Assembly (NCBI GenBank): GCA_030066195.1
Contig: JASJCB010000103.1
Location: 1-64,000 of the forward strand
DNA length: 64,000 bases
Direction of reading: 5' to 3'
DNA from: Acidobacteriota bacterium
Lineage (GTDB): Bacteria > Acidobacteriota > Holophagae > Acanthopleuribacterales > Acanthopleuribacteraceae
Positions 9,436 to 17,545 of the stretch are shown piece by piece; position 1 is the first letter of the stretch; each line of letters opens with the position of its first letter. The notes under the pieces were generated by a model, which did no database searches, was not told where the DNA came from, and worked only from the letters and a program-made list of their open reading frames with translations. The position numbers and the translations under genes were made by a program.

Positions 9436-11163
9436 CTACCAGGCGGCGGCGCCCGCGCCCGGTCTTCTGGGGTCCGAAGCGCCGAACATCTTGCCGTCCT
9501 TCAGCAGGATGGACTGGGTAGAGCCCATGGTATCGGTCCGTTCTACCTTGTGTCCCATGCTTTCCAGCAGACGCAAGGTGTCCACGCTGATACCTTTTTC
9601 CAGGCGCAGCTTGTCGGGAAGCCACTGATGGTGCATGCGCGGGGTGCAAGCGGCTTCCGCGATATTCATCTTGTGGTCCACCACGTTCAGGATGATCTGG
9701 AGCACCGCCGTGATGATGGTGCTGCCGCCCGGACTGCCCGTAATCAGCATGGGTTTGCCGTCCTTGAACACCATGGTGGGCGTCATGGAGCTAAGCGGTC
9801 GTTTCCCGGGCTGAATGGCGTTGGCCTCGCCGCCCAGCAGACCGAAAGCATTGGGCGAACCCGGTTTGGATGAGAAGTCGTCCATCTCGTTATTGAGCAG
9901 AATACCGGTGCCCGCGGCCACCAGGCTTGTGCCGAAGCTGAAGTTCAGCGTGTAGGTCACGGCCACCGCGTTCCCATATTGGTCGACCACGGAGTAGTGG
10001 GTGGTTTCGGTGCTTTCATAGGGCAGTGGGTCGGCGGGACCGATATCGGTGGAAGGTCGCGCCGTTTCCTGCGAGATCTTCTTGCGCAATTCGTCGGCGT
10101 AGTCCTTGGAAATAAGGCCGCTGACGGGGACATCGTAAAAGTCGGGGTCGCCCAGGTATTTGCTGCGATCGGCATAGGCGGGCTTCATGGTTTCGGCCAG
10201 CAGGTGCAGGCCGGCGGCGCTGTTGTGACCCATTTCGGCAACCGGGAACCCTTCCAGAATATTGAGCATTTGAATCACGTGCACCCCGCCGGAACTGGGC
10301 GGCGGCATGGAGGCAATCTTGTGACCGCGATATTCGCCCCATACGGGCTCCGATTCCGTGACCCGGTAAGCGGCCAGATCCTGCATGTTGATCAAGCCGC
10401 CGTGTTCGGCCATATCGGCGGCCAGGCGTTGCCCGATCTTACCCTTGTAGAAGGCGTCGGGTCCCTTGCGGGCGATCTGTTTCAACGACCAGGCCAGATC
10501 CTTCTGGACCAGGATCTCACCGGGTTGCCAGGGGGTTCCGTCGGGTCTGAGGAAGATGGCGCGGGTGGCGTCGCATTTTTCGAAGCGTTTCCGGACGCGG
10601 GTAATATCCGCGGAAAGGCTGTAGGTGACCAAGATGCCTTTTCGGGCCAGGGCGGCCGCGGGCTTTAACAGTTTTTTCAGAGACATGGTGCCGTATTTGT
10701 CGAGGGCGTAACTCATCCCCGCCACGGTACCGGGCACGCCCACGGAATGATAGCTGAAACGCGCTTTGTTTTTGTCGACCTCGCCGTTCTCGTCCAGGTA
10801 CATATCGCGGTGCGCCCCGGCGGGGGCCATCTCGCGGAAATTGATTGCCACGGTTTTGTTTTCCCCGGCCAGGTAGACCAACATAAAACCGCCGCCGCCA
10901 AGGTTGCCGGCTTTCGGCAACGTCACGGCCAGGGCGTATCCCACGGCCACGGCGGCATCCACGGCATTACCGCCCTGCTTGAGCACGTCCAGGCCGACCT
11001 GGCTTGCCAGGACCTCCTGCGAGGTAACCATGCCCTTTTTGCCCACGACCGGGTGGAAGAGGCTGTCGTAGTCAAAGATGGGCCCGCTTTCTTGAGCCGG
11101 AGCAAACAGGCCGAAGAGCAGACAGGAAAGAATCGATGATATAAATAAGCGACGTGAAGACAT
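9436..11163 (-). CDS. ggt: Gamma-glutamyltransferase
   Basis: An exported N-terminal-nucleophile hydrolase that removes or transfers the gamma-glutamyl group of glutathione and related peptides in the periplasm. It has a signal peptide (LSCLLFGLFAPAQ), the conserved entry region GNAVDAAVAVGYALAVT, the processing site and nucleophile threonine in TTHYSVVDQYGNAVAVTYT (about residue 395), and the downstream GILLNNEMDDFS and PGGSTIITAV motifs. At 575 residues it has the normal length of the precursor, which self-cleaves into large and small subunits. The gene stands alone, divergent from the Cys-rich secreted protein at 11617. Confidence 0.95.
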   Translation of the reverse strand: MSSRRLFISSILSCLLFGLFAPAQESGPIFDYDSLFHPVVGKKGMVTSQEVLASQVGLDVLKQGGNAVDAAVAVGYALAVTLPKAGNLGGGGFMLVYLAGENKTVAINFREMAPAGAHRDMYLDENGEVDKNKARFSYHSVGVPGTVAGMSYALDKYGTMSLKKLLKPAAALARKGILVTYSLSADITRVRKRFEKCDATRAIFLRPDGTPWQPGEILVQKDLAWSLKQIARKGPDAFYKGKIGQRLAADMAEHGGLINMQDLAAYRVTESEPVWGEYRGHKIASMPPPSSGGVHVIQMLNILEGFPVAEMGHNSAAGLHLLAETMKPAYADRSKYLGDPDFYDVPVSGLISKDYADELRKKISQETARPSTDIGPADPLPYESTETTHYSVVDQYGNAVAVTYTLNFSFGTSLVAAGTGILLNNEMDDFSSKPGSPNAFGLLGGEANAIQPGKRPLSSMTPTMVFKDGKPMLITGSPGGSTIITAVLQIILNVVDHKMNIAEAACTPRMHHQWLPDKLRLEKGISVDTLRLLESMGHKVERTDTMGSTQSILLKDGKMFGASDPRRPGAGAAAW

Positions 11164-11616
11164 AGGTACCGGGTCCTCCTGGAAGAAAGGTGCGTGAGGT
11201 TCCGTCGCACGAGAGAAAAGGAAAGATGCGCGGCGACGACAGGTTCGATTCTACCGGTAAAACCACGAGCCGGCAAATACCCGAGACAGGGGCGACCGCG
11301 TCCGAAACCCCAATTGTTTTTAAAAGAGCCGTAAGATTGAAGAGAATTTGACCGCGAATGGCGCGAATTGGAAGATGAGTCTCATGGGTTTTGGTTTTAT
11401 TCGCGGTCGACACCTTCTTTTGTGCCGGCAAGCCGCCGGCTGGTAACCGCGAGATCCGAATTGATTTCAGTAAGAGCTCGAGAAAACATCACACGGTGTT
11501 TTGTATTTTGTGATTTACATGATTGACTTATTCATACCGACTATTCAATACTTAGACATTACGTAAGATCGATCCATTTCACCAGCTTTCAATATTCAAT
11601 ACGGAGGATTTCCCCT
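11164..11616. other. Divergent intergenic region with a spaced inverted repeat
   Basis: This 453-bp gap separates ggt (minus) from the Cys-rich exported protein (plus) and must hold both promoters. GACCGCGAAT at 11350-11359 is mirrored by ATTCGCGGTC at 11399-11408, a perfect 10-bp inverted pair around 39 bases, with a further CGCGAATT half between them. The 110 bp before the plus-strand gene are AT-rich. No coding frame was recognised. Confidence 0.5.
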
Positions 11617-12039
11617 ATGCTGAAAAAAAGTCTGTTCTTAGTTCTTTTTGCGTTCCTGGCCCTGGGTCTCTATGCCCAGGATGAAATCAAACCTTCCGGT
11701 GACGGCACCGTGGGCACTCTGCCCTCTACCTATCTGGAAGCCAACGAAGGCAACCCGGAAGACATGGCCGACATGGACGGCTGGTATGCCCCGCACACCT
11801 GGCACCTGGTCTGTCCGCCGGGATGTGAACGCGCCAACAAAAGAACCCCCGAGGGTTGGCTGCTCTATTGCAAATGTCCCGACGGCAATTCCGATTGCCA
11901 GATTGCCTTGCTCTTGGAGCCGGGGACGGGTCGGCAGAAGCCGGTCTGCATCAACAGCTGCCAGGACGATACCCAGAAGTGCAACATGGTCGCCGATATC
12001 CAAGGCGGCACCATTGTCATGTGGTGTGAGTGCCAGTAG
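11617..12039 (+). CDS. Small exported cysteine-rich protein, unknown function
   Basis: A 140-residue protein with a clear signal peptide (KKSLFLVLFAFLALGLYAQ) and a strong ribosome site (GGAGG) before the ATG. The mature part is acidic at first, then holds ten cysteines in paired groups: VCPPGC, YCKC, single Cys residues, and a terminal WCEC. This pattern suggests several disulfides or a metal-binding fold in the periplasm or outside. I do not recognise a family. It is convergent with the lanthipeptide genes and shares a bidirectional terminator with them, so a link to that locus is only positional. Confidence 0.7.
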   Translation: MLKKSLFLVLFAFLALGLYAQDEIKPSGDGTVGTLPSTYLEANEGNPEDMADMDGWYAPHTWHLVCPPGCERANKRTPEGWLLYCKCPDGNSDCQIALLLEPGTGRQKPVCINSCQDDTQKCNMVADIQGGTIVMWCECQ

Positions 12040-12045
12040 AAAATA

Positions 12046-12076
12046 AAAAAGCGGGCAGCCGAGACTGCCCGCTTTC
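12046..12076. terminator. Bidirectional terminator between the secreted protein and the lanthipeptide genes
   Basis: GCGGGCAG (12051-12058) and CTGCCCGC (12065-12072) form a perfect 8-bp stem with a 6-base loop. It is flanked by AAAAAA on the left, which gives a T-run for minus-strand transcripts, and by a short TTTCCTC on the right. It should stop the lan genes efficiently and the plus-strand gene less well. Confidence 0.8.
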
Positions 12077-12096
12077 CTCATCAGAGTCCGGATGAA

Positions 12097-12306
12097 TTAG
12101 CAGCTGAATACCACGCAAACGCTGTCGCACCGAGCGGTGTACAGGGTCCGGTATTCAGAGGGCAGGCCGCCGACAATATTGAGGCCGTCGTTTTCCAAAG
12201 CAACGATGCCGGCGGGGTTGCCTGGCAGTTCGTTACGCTGGTCGGCGCTCAAGCTGTTACGGTACTCTTCATCTCTCCAGGCGCGAATGATATCTACTTT
12301 GGACAT
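12097..12306 (-). CDS. Mersacidin/lichenicidin-family lanthipeptide precursor 1
   Basis: A 69-residue RiPP precursor. The leader has the family signature IIRAWRDEEYRNSLS followed by LPGNPAG, and it ends in a double glycine (GLNIVGG) where a C39-type protease would cut. The predicted core is about 22 residues with three cysteines in CDSVCVVFSC and several Ser/Thr partners (S, T, T, S, S) for lanthionine rings. The start is set by AAAGGAG seven bases before the ATG. It is the last gene of the minus-strand lan group, 68 bp after the LanM remnant. Its C-terminal ring motif matches that of precursor 2, so the two are paralogues. Its modifying enzyme here is broken. Confidence 0.9.
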   Translation of the reverse strand: MSKVDIIRAWRDEEYRNSLSADQRNELPGNPAGIVALENDGLNIVGGLPSEYRTLYTARCDSVCVVFSC

Positions 12307-12374
12307 GCCGGTCTCCTTTCTCCAGTTCTGATTGGGGTCTGACCGATTCCGGCAACCGCTGTCACCGGAACCGG

Positions 12375-13361
12375 TTAATCGTTTGGTAATCCGGGCGGGT
12401 CAAGTACCAGGATCGAGGGTAGGGTCGGTTCGGCCAGGCGCAAGAGCATGTGACACATGCCGGCCAGGCCGGGTGTTTCCACGGCCAGAGGTACGCCGCA
12501 CAGCGGGCCTTCGCGTCGGATGGAATCCAACAGGCTGCCGCTGATCTCGCCCATTTGTGCTTTCAGGGATGCAGAAGCCAGGCGGTGTGCGGCCAGGTTG
12601 ATCAGTTCCAGGTTGCCCAGGTCGCCGTGACACAAGGCGTGGTTTCTGCCGAAGCCGTGCTCCAGGGTGGTTGCCAGGGCTATTTCTAATTCTTCCTTCA
12701 GGTGAGGATCGTCCATCAGGTCCGACAGGCGCACGCGCGACATGCCCACGCCCACGGCTCCGTGACACCAGGCCAGCATGTAAACGCGGGTGTTGGGGTC
12801 CACGGCCTGATCTTTGGTGTAGAAGTCGCGCAGGTCGGGCCAGTTTCGGGCCTCGGGCGAATAGAAGACCCGTTCGTAGGCAAGCGCCTCCTCGGCGGTT
12901 TTCCGGTAACGCTCGTCGCCGGTTGCTTGAGCCAGGTTCATCAAGGCCAGGGCGAATCCTGAATTGCCGTGAGATAAACCGGTCAAAGGCCTGCTTGTAA
13001 TGCCGAGCTTGGTCCAGCCGATGCCGTATTCGGTGCGGGTGATGCCCGACAGCAGATGATCGCCGCAACGACGGGCGATTTCCAAGGCGCCCGCTTCCGG
13101 TTTGACCGCGTGCAGCGCCTGCAGGGCCATGATTGCGCCCGCGCTGCCGCCCAGCAGGTCGTAGGTGTCGTCCGTGTCTATTTTTTCGGCAAGCAGGTCG
13201 GCGTAGCGTACCGCGTCCTCGAGCAAACCGGGTTCGTTCAACAGGCCGGCGGCGTGGGTCAAGGCGTAAACGGGTCCGCCCAATCCGTTGAAGGCGCCGA
13301 TCTGGTCGATATGGTCCCGGTTGCGGTCCAACTGCCGACGCAGGGTGCCGATACCGGCCAA
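12375..13361 (-). pseudogene. LanM remnant, C-terminal LanC-like cyclase part
   Basis: The open frame encodes up to 328 residues homologous to the cyclase half of class II lanthipeptide synthetases. Visible motifs are IGAFNGLGG, LLGGSAGAIMAL, the active-site His region TGLSHGNSG, and both zinc sites: AWCHGAVGVG (Cys) and ALCHGDLGN (Cys-His). The frame begins at or near the break, at a TTG within ATATTGGCC, at a point matching roughly 35-40 residues inside a normal cyclase domain. The first helix pair, with the usual LYDG..GIALF motif, is therefore absent. It overlaps the dehydratase remnant by 103 bp in a different frame. Zinc and His residues are intact, so a coupled TTG-started product could fold in part, but a functional cyclase is doubtful. 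Confidence 0.8.
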
Positions 13362-14356
13362 TATTCCACCCAGCCGTGTTGCGGCCGACTGAGAATATCC
13401 ATGGTGCGTAGCGCCGGAAAATCACCGCGCTCATCGAGCCATGCCAGCAGTTGCTGAAAGTGGACATCCACCGCCATATTGCGGGGTTTGTAGACCAGCC
13501 GGGTGCCCGAGCTAAATCGCAGCAGCACTACCGAACGGCCCTGGCGGTGGGTATCGCCGGCGGAGAAATCGAAGGCGGTCAGCTTGCCCGGGTTTTGGAA
13601 GAAGCGGCCGTCGATCTGTTCCCAATCCTCGGCCAGGCATTCCAAGGTTTCCAGACAAAAGCGTTGCCAGTTACCGATCCGCTCGGTCAATTGACGAGCA
13701 AGAGCGGGATACATGGCAAATAAGGCATGCACGGTTTCGGTTCGGGACAGGGAGGCCATGTACTGCGCGAAGCGTTCCCGGGGGGTCTCCGCGTCCAGGC
13801 TGCCCTCCATGCGGGCGATGTGCATCTCCAAGACCAGGGTGCGCTCGGTGATGTTGGCGAGACCCGGCAATAAGTGTTCGCAGAGTTGCAAGGGCAGTTT
13901 TTCCGGGTCGAAGGGCAGCCTCGGGTTGTCCGCGAGCAGTTCTCGGACGCGAGCAAGAATGTGTTGCAGCGCGCGGTGGATCAAGGGCGCGGCGGGTTGC
14001 ACGAAGCCGATACCCTTCTTGTTCTTCAGGGCTTCCGGTAGGGGCAGCGGGTCAAAGGCGCCGGGAGCGGCCATGGCCTCGGTCAATTCGTGGAGCCAGG
14101 CGGGTGGTTCGCCGGCCGCGATCAAATGGTCGCGGTTGTGCGCTTCCAACAGCCAGGCCAGATCGTCCGCTTCCAAACCCGCCGTTTGCAGGCGTCGATG
14201 AAAGCCGTCGCCGGTGAAACCCGGTCCGCTTTCGCGCCAACGCTCCAGGCGTTCCCGTCCTTTTTCACCGGGTATTCGGGTCCGGGGAGTCAGGGCAACG
14301 GTCAATTCTTCAAGGGTGAGCGCGTACCGGTAGGGTATGTCAGCCGTGGTGATCAT
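13259..14356 (-). pseudogene. LanM remnant, N-terminal dehydratase (DUF4135) part
   Basis: The frame encodes 365 residues, of which about the first 333 match the front of the LanM dehydratase. It retains SAGDTHRQGRSV (the Asp-x-His site) and LVYKPRNMAVDVHF (the lysine of the kinase-like site), then FPALRTMDILSRPQHGWVEY. Directly after GWVEYWP the frame switches: the last 32 residues are out-of-frame cyclase sequence ending at 13259. The segment that normally follows is missing, including the D-x-H-x-x-N and DxE phosphotransfer residues and the Arg/Thr of phosphate elimination. It starts with an AAAAGGA site upstream of the ATG. Relative to a normal LanM of about 1,000 residues, roughly 350-400 codons are gone. 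A dead dehydratase is the simplest reading. Confidence 0.85.
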
Positions 14357-14398
14357 GGTGTTCCTTTTTTAAAATTACAATCCCGCCGGTAGCCGAAT

Positions 14399-14427
14399 GA
14401 GGGCGGTCGGTCAGACCTTCCGCCCTC
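14399..14427 (-). terminator. Hairpin between lanA2 and the LanM remnant, likely attenuator
   Basis: GAGGGCGG and CCGCCCTC form an 8-bp stem around 13 bases in the 102-bp gap between precursor 2 and the synthetase remnant. No T-run follows on the minus strand, so it would be a partial stop or mRNA-stabilising hairpin. Such hairpins often sit between lantibiotic precursor and enzyme genes to keep precursor mRNA in excess. Confidence 0.4.
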
Positions 14428-14458
14428 GATTTCGGGTGAGTGGTGAAATGGGGTTGGG

Positions 14459-14689
14459 TCAGCAGCTGAAGACCTGGCAAATGCTTTCGCAAAGGCCGGT
14501 TTCCAGGGTGCATTCATCGGTATGACAACAGGTGAATCGGCCGCCGGTGATATGGAGACCGTCGTCCTCGATAGCAACCAGGCCGGCGGGATTGCCGGGG
14601 AGTTGGGAGCGTTGGTCATCGCTCAAGCTGAGGCGGTACTCTTCGTCACGCCAGGCGCGAATAAACATGATGATGGATGGAGCCGGCAA
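14459..14689 (-). CDS. Mersacidin/lichenicidin-family lanthipeptide precursor 2
   Basis: A 76-residue RiPP precursor. The leader matches precursor 1 (IRAWRDEEYRLSLS, LPGNPAG) and ends at GLHITGG. The predicted core is 26 residues with six cysteines: CC, then C, C, C, C, ending CESICQVFSC. Thr and Ser residues between them allow several lanthionine rings. The frame opens with TTG, which has AGAGG just upstream; an internal ATG seven codons later lacks a ribosome site and would cut into the conserved leader. It is the first lan gene of the group, 100 bp downstream of the 753-residue unknown protein. It has more cysteines than precursor 1, as in two-component or multi-product systems. Confidence 0.88.
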   Translation of the reverse strand: MPAPSIIMFIRAWRDEEYRLSLSDDQRSQLPGNPAGLVAIEDDGLHITGGRFTCCHTDECTLETGLCESICQVFSC

Positions 14690-14789
14690 TAGGCCTCTTG
14701 GTAGGCTTGCACCGTGCGTCTCACCTGTAATTGCGACGTTCGATGGAAACCATTACCAGTTTTTTATTTTTTTTCGGCGAGCGGGCTGA

Positions 14790-17051
14790 TCAGGCCGCGG
14801 CTTCGGGCGCTCTCAATCTGTCGGCCAGGGTTTTCAAACCGCGATCTTTCAACAGCTTGTTCCAGATATCGTGGATATCCTCCTGGCTTCGTGGACCCCC
14901 GCGCACCAGTTTTTCAATCTCGTCGTCGCTCAAGGGGTAGCGGGGTTCGACCTCCAGGCGCTTGGCGACCCGGGGTCCGAATTTGCGGCAGGTCTCCTGG
15001 TAATTCTTCTCGCGAGCCGTTTTCTCGTCGCCGTACAGCCACATGAAGGAGCGCAGGCTGAAAACCTCGCTGCATATGGATTGGGCGATCCAAATGGCCT
15101 CTTGATTGAAAACGGAGACGGCTTTGCTGGGATCGTCGATAGGTTCGCCCGCCGCATTACGGCGTTCGCATTGATCCTCGGGCTTGCCGTCGAAGGGGAC
15201 CAGCAGGGGCACATAGTATTCGAATTCGATGACGCTGTTGGGGGCGGTCGGCCGCAGTTCTTCCAGGGCGGCGTCTTTTTCGGCGTTGCTCAGATCGCTT
15301 TCCATGACGGCCAGTTCGCAAAGGGCGTAGTTCTGGGCGTCGGGCGCGTCGCGCATGGCCTTTTGGACGAATACCACCACATCCCACAAAACGCGGGCGG
15401 TGAAGGGGAAATAGGTTCCGGCCAGGATGCCGAGGCGACGGTTGTCCTTGGTCATATCGCGCATGATCTCGTCGGCTTTGCCGCCGCCCAGGGCTTTGAA
15501 GAAGGTTTCGGGCCAGTTGTCCCAGATGCGCACGCTGTCCGAAGCCAGGAAGCGACCGATGGGGAAATCCGATTTGGGTTGAGCCTGGCCGTGTTGCTTT
15601 TTGTCGTAGACATAAAAGACCGATTCGTTGAAGCCGTCCATGCCCTCTTCCAGCCAGGCGTAATCGCCCATGCCCAAGGCCGCTGCGCCGCCCACCATGC
15701 CGCGCACGTCACGGGCGATGGCGCCCAACGGGCCCTTGGTGGTCATGTAGTAGAAGCCGAAGCGCACATCGGCGTTGGTCTTGCGGTCCATGGAGCCGGT
15801 GATCACGCCTTTGTCGCTGAAGCGGTCCAGGACGGAAGAGACCTGTATCCCCGCGGTTTCCGCCATGTCCTTAAGCCTGGATTGATCCATGGCGGCTTGC
15901 ACGCCGTCCCAGGTCATGGTCAGCGGGATGGACGCCGTGAGCGTGGTGTTGTCCAGCCAGGTCTCGGCAAGCATGGTTTCCATGGTTTTTTCGGTGGAAA
16001 CGCCCAGGGCCGCTTTGATGCCGTCCTCGGCCATGCCGCCCATTTCACGGGCGTCGGTCAACGTCCGCTCGGCGATGCGGCCGGCCATATCTTCCAGACC
16101 TCGGGGGGCCATGGGCATACCTGCCTGAACCGCGGTTCGGGCGGCAATCTCGACCGCCTTGGCGCCCAAGCCCACGCTTACGCCGGCGGCCGACATGGCC
16201 AGGTTGGGAAGGGTGATGAATGGAGCCAGGAAGGGGTTGCCGAATGAGCGCTTGCGCTTGCGGCGCTTGGGTTTGGCTTTCTTGGGTTTTTCCAATAATT
16301 CGATCAGGCCCTTGAACCCGGTTTCGGGCGGCAGGGGCCAACCCAGGGTGCCGTCCTCGCCGCCCAGATGAACGTCGAGGACCGTGCCCATGGGCAGATA
16401 CTTCACGACGCCGCCCACGCGCTTCACGCCGCGCCAAACGGAACGCAAGACGCTGCCGCCGGCCACGTGGATGATCTCATAGGCGCCGGGACCCTTGAAA
16501 TGTTCGCCGAATTCGGTCGGGAACGCGGTCATGGGGCGTTTATAGGCCCGGTCGCGGGTGGCGATTTCCTCGGACTCGGCGGGCGAAAGGGTAATACCCA
16601 GGCGAGCGGGCAGGCTGACGTACCAGGGCAGAGACCAGACGGGCTTCAGTACAAAGCTGACCTTGCCGTTCTTTTTGCGGCGATCCAAGACCTCGCCGTT
16701 TTTCCACCAGGACCATTTACGGTCGAAAACCTCGCGCGCAACGGCTTCGGGTGAAGCTTTCAAGCGCACGGCGGTAACCGAGTGGATGAGGCCGCCGGAG
16801 CCTGACTCGGTTTGGCGAATGGGGTTTTCGCGCAACTCTTCCTGAAGAACCAGGGGCAGGAGGTCGAAGGCTTCTTCACGCATCAAGCCGTCGAGAATCA
16901 GGGAGAGGGTTTCGGTGAAACCGTTTTTGGACAGGGCCTTGAGTATTTTCAAGGCATCGTCGATTTCGGAAGCGCCCTCATCGAGGGGAATGCAGGCGGT
17001 CAGCCGCCGAATATGCTCATCCGCTTTTGCTTGTGGGGTGCCGTGGTCCAC
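14790..17051 (-). CDS. Unknown 753-residue protein upstream of the lanthipeptide genes
   Basis: I do not recognise the family. The GTG start has a strong AGGAGGAG site. The N-terminal 80 residues are helical and acidic; about 95-240 look mixed alpha/beta (VFDRKWSWWKNGE, VWSLPWYVSLPARLG). A very basic stretch at about 255-275 (KKAKPKRRKRKRSFGNPF) precedes a glycine/alanine-rich hydrophobic region at about 280-315 (FITLPNLAMSAAGVSVGLG). The rest is long amphipathic helices with FNESVFYVYDKK near 480. There is no signal peptide and few cysteines. It is transcribed toward the precursors with only 100 bp between, so it may be co-transcribed and related to RiPP biology, but nothing in its sequence proves that. 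Confidence 0.6.
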   Translation of the reverse strand: MDHGTPQAKADEHIRRLTACIPLDEGASEIDDALKILKALSKNGFTETLSLILDGLMREEAFDLLPLVLQEELRENPIRQTESGSGGLIHSVTAVRLKASPEAVAREVFDRKWSWWKNGEVLDRRKKNGKVSFVLKPVWSLPWYVSLPARLGITLSPAESEEIATRDRAYKRPMTAFPTEFGEHFKGPGAYEIIHVAGGSVLRSVWRGVKRVGGVVKYLPMGTVLDVHLGGEDGTLGWPLPPETGFKGLIELLEKPKKAKPKRRKRKRSFGNPFLAPFITLPNLAMSAAGVSVGLGAKAVEIAARTAVQAGMPMAPRGLEDMAGRIAERTLTDAREMGGMAEDGIKAALGVSTEKTMETMLAETWLDNTTLTASIPLTMTWDGVQAAMDQSRLKDMAETAGIQVSSVLDRFSDKGVITGSMDRKTNADVRFGFYYMTTKGPLGAIARDVRGMVGGAAALGMGDYAWLEEGMDGFNESVFYVYDKKQHGQAQPKSDFPIGRFLASDSVRIWDNWPETFFKALGGGKADEIMRDMTKDNRRLGILAGTYFPFTARVLWDVVVFVQKAMRDAPDAQNYALCELAVMESDLSNAEKDAALEELRPTAPNSVIEFEYYVPLLVPFDGKPEDQCERRNAAGEPIDDPSKAVSVFNQEAIWIAQSICSEVFSLRSFMWLYGDEKTAREKNYQETCRKFGPRVAKRLEVEPRYPLSDDEIEKLVRGGPRSQEDIHDIWNKLLKDRGLKTLADRLRAPEAAA

Positions 17052-17107
17052 GTTCTCCTCCTATCCCAGAGGCCGCGTTGTCGTGTCGATGCACCCATTC
17101 TATCACA

Positions 17108-17410
17108 TCAAGCGGTAAGTCGTCCCGTGAGGATGTCTTTGAACATCACCCAATCGCCCATCAGGCTGTAGAGGGGGTATTGGAAAGTGGCGGGTTTGTT
17201 CTTCTCGAAAGCAAAATGTCCGACCCAGGCAAAGCCGTAACCACAGAAGGGTGCCGCCAGGATGAAGCGCCAGTCGACGAAGATCGCGGCGGCCAAGCAG
17301 CCCAAGACCAGCCAGGAGCCGATGAAATGCAGGCGGCGACAGGTACGGTCCTCGTGTTCGGACAGGTAGTAGGGATAAAAATCTTTGAAGTTGGCAATTT
17401 TATCGGCCAA
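17108..17410 (-). CDS. DUF962/Mpo1-like small membrane protein
   Basis: A 100-residue protein of the Mpo1/DUF962 family. Visible are the N-terminal FYPYYLSEHEDRTCRRLHFIG block, two or three hydrophobic segments (WLVLGCLAAAIF, WRFILAAPFCGYGFAWVGH), and the closing FEKNKPATFQYPLYSLMGDWVMF signature. The conserved histidines of the first and second blocks are present; yeast Mpo1 is an Fe(II) dioxygenase acting on 2-hydroxy fatty acids. The bacterial role is unproven. It is 56 bp from the 753-residue unknown gene, same strand. Confidence 0.88.
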   Translation of the reverse strand: MADKIANFKDFYPYYLSEHEDRTCRRLHFIGSWLVLGCLAAAIFVDWRFILAAPFCGYGFAWVGHFAFEKNKPATFQYPLYSLMGDWVMFKDILTGRLTA

Positions 17411-17478
17411 GATCGACCTCCCGGATCAGGTAGTGAACCTCATCTTAACCCGGCAGGCGCCCCGCCGGCAAACGGCGG

Positions 17479-17536
17479 TTGGTTTACCCCGAAGGGAGGT
17501 AACCAATCGCCCGCCGCATGGGTGCGGCGGGCTCTT
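17479..17536 (-). terminator. Terminator of the His-rich peptide gene, with adjoining second hairpin
   Basis: GCCCGCCGCA (17509-17518) and TGCGGCGGGC (17523-17532) form a perfect 10-bp stem with a TGGG loop, 14 bases past the stop of the His-rich gene. Immediately after it on the minus strand comes a second stem, TTGGTTACC/GGTAACCAA with one bulge, around CCCTTCGGG. That second hairpin contains one copy of the interspersed CCCCTTYGGGGTAAA motif. Confidence 0.6.
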
Positions 17537-17545
17537 TAAATCAGT

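Noticed and set aside
11241..11275. T-loop-like GGTTCGATTC sequence suggesting a tRNA
   Set aside because: The flanking bases do not pair into a T stem and no anticodon or acceptor arms are visible on either strand.
14871..16247. 458-codon plus-strand frame opposite the 753-residue unknown protein
   Set aside because: It has a His/Gly/Ala-rich shadow-like composition without motifs, while the minus-strand gene has a strong ribosome site and varied amino-acid use.
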